Origin: Corynebacterium sp. UBA2622
GTDB taxonomy: Bacteria > Actinomycetota > Actinomycetes > Mycobacteriales > Mycobacteriaceae
Reading direction: 5' to 3'
Length of the DNA: 39,609 nt
Assembly: GCF_002339505.1 (NCBI RefSeq)
Contig: NZ_DDJO01000017.1
Location: 1 to 39,609 of the forward strand
Positions 36,951 to 39,609 of this stretch are shown here, piece by piece (position 1 is the stretch's first letter; each line of letters begins with the position of its first letter). The notes under the pieces were generated by a model. The model did not search any database and was not told the origin of the DNA. It saw nothing but the letters and a program-made list of their open reading frames with translations. Made by a program: the position numbers and the translations under genes.

Positions 36951-36961
36951 CACGCGGCGTG
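36951..36961. promoter_or_regulatory. Operator candidate CACGC-G-GCGTG
   Basis: A perfect 5-bp inverted repeat with a 1-bp centre lies between the divergent MFS and pirin genes, immediately before the TACCCT (36962-36967) that is the likely -10 of the pirin gene. A repressor here would affect both genes. Confidence 0.35.
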
Positions 36962-36973
36962 TACCCTTGCCCC

Positions 36974-38047
36974 ATGAGCAACACCGAGGCCCACCCCGCG
37001 GAGCTCGTGCTCGCCGACGGCGGTTGCGCCCGCCCGGCCACCCCCTGCCCGGGCGCGGACGTGGAGATCATCACCCCGCGCGACGTTCCCCTCGGTGGAC
37101 CCCGCGCGATGACCGTGCACCGCACCCTGCCGCAGCGCCAGCGCACGATGATCGGCGCGTGGTGCTTCGCGGACTACTACGGCCCCGATGATGTCACCGC
37201 CACCGGTGGCATGGACGTCGCCCCGCATCCGCACACGGGGCTGCAGACGCTGTCGTGGCTGTTCGAGGGGGAGATCCGCCACGTCGACTCGGAGGGCAAC
37301 ACGCGCCTCATCGAGGCGGGCGAGGCCAACCTCATGACCGCGGGCGACGGTATCGCCCACTCCGAGACCTCCACGGATGCCACCTCCACGCTCCACGGTG
37401 TCCAGCTCTGGATCGCCCTGCCCGAATCCGCCCGCCGCACCGCCCCTCCCGGCCTCGCACACTTCACGCCCGAGCCCTTCCGGCTCACGGGCCTGAAGCC
37501 GCCGGCCTCCGCCGGCGAGGCGCGCGTCTTCGCGGGCACCCTCTTCGGCCGCACCAGCCCCCTGACCACCCACACCCCGCTCGTCGGAGCGGAGCTGCGC
37601 GTCGCCCCGGGGCAGGAGTTCGTCATGTGGGTGGACACCTCCTTCGAGCACGGTCTGCTTGTCGACGCCCCCGGCCTGCAGCTGGAGGGCATCGACATCC
37701 CCGCCCGCGCCATCGGCTACACGGGCGTGGGGGAGCAGACCCTCACGGTGACCAACACCACCGACCGGGAGATCCGCGCCATCCTCCTCGGTGGCGAGCC
37801 CTTTACCGAGGAGATCCTCATGTGGTGGAACTTCGTGGCGCGCGACTACGCGGAGATCGAGCAGGCCCGCGCGGACTGGCAGGGGCGCCCCCGCCGCTTT
37901 GGGGAGGTCGAGGGGTACGTGGGCCGCGGCGGACCCGGCCGCAACGCCGAGGGTCAGGGCTGGCTCCCCGCCCCCGAGCTGCCTCACGCGCGGATCAGGC
38001 CGCGGCACAACCCCGCGCCCACCGCCCGGCCGGACGCGGGAGCCTAG
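36974..38047 (+). CDS. Pirin family protein
   Basis: A 357-aa bicupin. The N-terminal cupin carries the metal site H85-x-H87 in PHPHTGLQTLSWLFEGE and H129-x-E131 in AGDGIAHSET, with VHRTLPQRQRTMIGAWCFADYYGP before it; the C-terminal cupin (about 170-290) includes VFAGTLFG and ILLGGEPFTEEILMWWNFV. Pirins bind Fe or other metals and some have quercetinase-like activity; the role here is unknown. It is longer than usual (~290-320 aa) because of a Pro/Arg/Gly-rich C-terminal tail. The start at 36974 is preferred to the long open frame upstream because TACCCT ends 6 nt before it (leaderless). Its stop overlaps the LysR stop. Confidence 0.93.
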   Translation: MSNTEAHPAELVLADGGCARPATPCPGADVEIITPRDVPLGGPRAMTVHRTLPQRQRTMIGAWCFADYYGPDDVTATGGMDVAPHPHTGLQTLSWLFEGEIRHVDSEGNTRLIEAGEANLMTAGDGIAHSETSTDATSTLHGVQLWIALPESARRTAPPGLAHFTPEPFRLTGLKPPASAGEARVFAGTLFGRTSPLTTHTPLVGAELRVAPGQEFVMWVDTSFEHGLLVDAPGLQLEGIDIPARAIGYTGVGEQTLTVTNTTDREIRAILLGGEPFTEEILMWWNFVARDYAEIEQARADWQGRPRRFGEVEGYVGRGGPGRNAEGQGWLPAPELPHARIRPRHNPAPTARPDAGA

Positions 38048-38919
38048 GCACCGGCGATCGTGATAAGGGCCCGGGCCTCGGCACCGGGTTCGCTGCCGCG
38101 GCGCCACACCGCGCGCAGCTCACGGGCGAATGTGAGGGTGTCCACCTCCACCAGCTTGCCCAGCTTGAGGTGGTCGGCGACGGCACCGCGGGCGATCACG
38201 CCGGGCGCGCCGAGGGCCACGATCCCGGCGCGCTGCGAGGCGAGGGAGCCGAACTCCCCGGCCGGCTCCGCCAGTTCCCCGAGGGCCGTTTCCACCACGT
38301 CGCGCGTCCCCGATCCGTGCTCGCGCATCACGAGGGGAGTGTCGCGCAGCTCCCGCTCGCTCACCCGGCGGGTCGCCCAGCCGTGGCCGGGCGGAACCAC
38401 CACGATGAGCTCGTCGGTGCCCACGGGGGCGGCCGCCAGGTCGCGGGGTGTGTCCCCGCCCTCCACGAAGCCGATGTCGGCCTCCCCGGAGGAGACCGCC
38501 GCGCGCACGCCGTCGGAGTTCTCCTGGATCATGCGCAGGTGGACGGCGGGGAAGCGGAGGTGAAAAGTGGCGGCCCAGCCGGGGTAGTGCAGCTCCGCGA
38601 CGGTATTGGAGGCGGCGACGCGCAGCTCGCCGAGGGTGCCGGGTTCCGCCAGGGCGCGGGCGGTGGTGAGGAGGCCGGAGGCGGCCCGGGAAAGCGCCGG
38701 GAGGGCGTCGAGAAGCGCGGCACCCTCGGGCGTGGGCGTGATGCCGTAAGGGGAGCGGGTGAAAACGCGGACGCCGAGGGCGCGCTCGGCACGGGTGATG
38801 CGCGCCGACATCGTCTGCTGCTGGGTGGCGGCCTCCCGCGCGGCCGCGGAGATGGAGCCTGTGCGGGCCGCGATGGCGAGGGCTTGGAGCTCCTCCCACG
38901 CAGGTAAGCGGGGGTACAT
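38044..38919 (-). CDS. LysR-family transcriptional regulator
   Basis: A 291-aa LysR regulator. The N-terminal helix-turn-helix reads EELQALAIAARTGSISAAAREAATQQQTMSARITRAERALGVRVFTRSPYGITPTPEG (about 9-66); the remainder is a periplasmic-binding-like effector domain with LGELRVAASNTVAELHYPGWAATFHLRFPAVHLRMIQENSDGVRAAVSSGEADIGFVEG. TACAAT (38926-38931, minus strand) is a perfect TANANT -10 exactly 6 nt before the ATG; no Shine-Dalgarno, so leaderless. It is divergent from a TDT-family transporter 70 bp away, its most likely target. Its stop overlaps that of the pirin gene within CCTAGG. Confidence 0.92.
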   Translation of the reverse strand: MYPRLPAWEELQALAIAARTGSISAAAREAATQQQTMSARITRAERALGVRVFTRSPYGITPTPEGAALLDALPALSRAASGLLTTARALAEPGTLGELRVAASNTVAELHYPGWAATFHLRFPAVHLRMIQENSDGVRAAVSSGEADIGFVEGGDTPRDLAAAPVGTDELIVVVPPGHGWATRRVSERELRDTPLVMREHGSGTRDVVETALGELAEPAGEFGSLASQRAGIVALGAPGVIARGAVADHLKLGKLVEVDTLTFARELRAVWRRGSEPGAEARALITIAGA

Positions 38920-38989
38920 GTGGTGATTGTACCCCCTACGCCTTCCACCGGTAGCCCCACCGGGCCAGCGCGGCGATAGCGTTTCCCGC

Positions 38990-39609
38990 ATGACGCGCAC
39001 CTCCCTTCCCGCACCCGGGCCGGCCTGGGCCGGCACCCTCATGGGCACCTCCATTGCCGCCACGCTGACGCACGCCCACGGCGTGCCCGTGCTGCCGTGG
39101 TTCTTTGGTGTGGTGGCGCTGGGGATCCTTGCCGCCATCACGGGCGGGTGGCTGCGGCACCGCGAACCCGGCTTCACGCAGAACGCGATGGGCCCGTGGG
39201 GCATGGTCTCGATGGGCGTGCTGGCGTGCGGGTCCGCGTGGACGGCCCTGACCGGTTCGGACGTGCCGCAGATGACGGGATTTGCGGTGGGCGCCCCGCT
39301 CGCGCTCGTCGTGGCGGCGAACCAGCTGCGCGGCTTCTCGGGGGCGCCGGCCTTCCCGTGGGGGCTGGCGCTGGTGGCCCCGAACGTCGCGGCCACGACT
39401 GCCGGCCAGCTCGCCGCGCACGGGCACGGGGAGGCGTTCCGGTGGTTCGGAATCTTCTGCTTCGTCCTGGCTCTGTTCACCGCGGTCCCCGTTTTCCTGC
39501 GCTGCTACCTCGCCGTTTTCCGCCGGGAGACGGAGCTTCCGTTCCCCATGGCGGGGACGGCCTGGATCCCGGTGGGCGTGCTCGGCCAGTCCACCGCGGC
39601 GGCGCAACT
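38990..39609 (+). CDS. TDT-family (TehA/SLAC1-like) transporter, truncated by window edge
   Basis: At least 206 residues, cut by the right edge. Translation from ATG 38990 gives MTRTSLPAPGPAWAGTLMGT then repeated hydrophobic segments (VLPWFFGVVALGILAAITGG, MVSMGVLACGSAWTALTG, FAVGAPLALVVAANQL, WGLALVAPNVAATTAGQL, WFGIFCFVLALFTAVPVFLR) with PGFTQNAMGPWGMVSMG, as in tellurite-resistance/dicarboxylate transporters and SLAC1-type anion channels. The substrate could be C4-dicarboxylate, sulphite or another anion. TAGCGT (38977-38982) ends 7 nt before the ATG with no Shine-Dalgarno. Divergent from the LysR gene, a pairing common for LysR-controlled transporters. Confidence 0.8.
   Translation, partial: MTRTSLPAPGPAWAGTLMGTSIAATLTHAHGVPVLPWFFGVVALGILAAITGGWLRHREPGFTQNAMGPWGMVSMGVLACGSAWTALTGSDVPQMTGFAVGAPLALVVAANQLRGFSGAPAFPWGLALVAPNVAATTAGQLAAHGHGEAFRWFGIFCFVLALFTAVPVFLRCYLAVFRRETELPFPMAGTAWIPVGVLGQSTAAAQ

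Noticed and set aside
36623..36973. N-terminal extension of the pirin frame
   Set aside because: It would be antisense to the MFS gene and has no pirin similarity; a -10 and start at 36962-36974 explain the gene.

Overview
The window is ordinary chromosome from a high-GC Gram-positive actinobacterium, most likely a Corynebacterium. Four things point there: strong GC bias in third codon positions; the block DUF5318 - class A PBP - GT-C membrane protein - rpsF-ssb-rplI - dnaB, which has the same order as the Mycobacterium tuberculosis Rv0049-ponA1-Rv0051...rpsF-ssb-rplI-dnaB region; a MalR-like MarR regulator beside the PBP block and a divergent aceB/aceA pair, as in C. glutamicum; and a ChrSA/HrtBA-type haem-stress locus. 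No transposase, integrase, phage gene, CRISPR array, rRNA or tRNA was recognised. 38 protein genes are supported; the last one runs off the right edge.

Layout. 1-2000: a YtrA-type GntR regulator divergent from an NYN-domain (PIN-like) nuclease protein. 2000-6403: PspA, a thioredoxin with a polar tail, a cysteine-less HMA-fold protein, a CopZ-type chaperone and the CopA Cu(I) ATPase behind a CsoR-type operator. 6455-11010: niacin transporter NiaP, then DnaB, L9, SSB and S6 on the minus strand. 11165-17815: cell-envelope block (64-aa membrane protein, GT-C transferase, class A PBP, DUF5318 protein) and, divergently, MarR/MalR, a tandem universal stress protein and a small membrane protein. 17819-21202: tRNA hydroxylase TrhO, a 3-hydroxyacyl-CoA dehydrogenase and a DUF1846 protein. 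21319-25981: the glyoxylate shunt (malate synthase G and isocitrate lyase) divergent around a 495-bp control region, followed by an RraA-family protein. 26000-31086: Nei glycosylase, bifunctional NAD(P)HX repair enzyme, MFS exporter and, convergently, an FGGY sugar kinase. 31214-34688: HrtA/HrtB-like ABC exporter divergent from a ChrS/ChrA-like two-component system. 34708-39609: ribokinase, Bcr/CflA-type MFS, pirin, a LysR regulator and a truncated TDT-family (TehA/SLAC1-like) channel.

The most distinctive non-coding signals are: (i) two copies, 26 kb apart, of a ~95-bp long-inverted-repeat element built from AAATGAGCGCC units and an AGTCTGGT core; (ii) about fifteen genes with a TANNNT hexamer 6-8 nt before the start codon and mostly no Shine-Dalgarno, indicating widespread leaderless transcription; (iii) a perfect CsoR-type palindrome fused to the leaderless copA -10; and (iv) palindromes between several divergent gene pairs. 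I did not find a clearly new multi-gene defence or biosynthetic system. The repeat element, the cysteine-less HMA protein beside CopZ/CopA, and the NYN protein with its unassigned C-terminal domain are the best leads.
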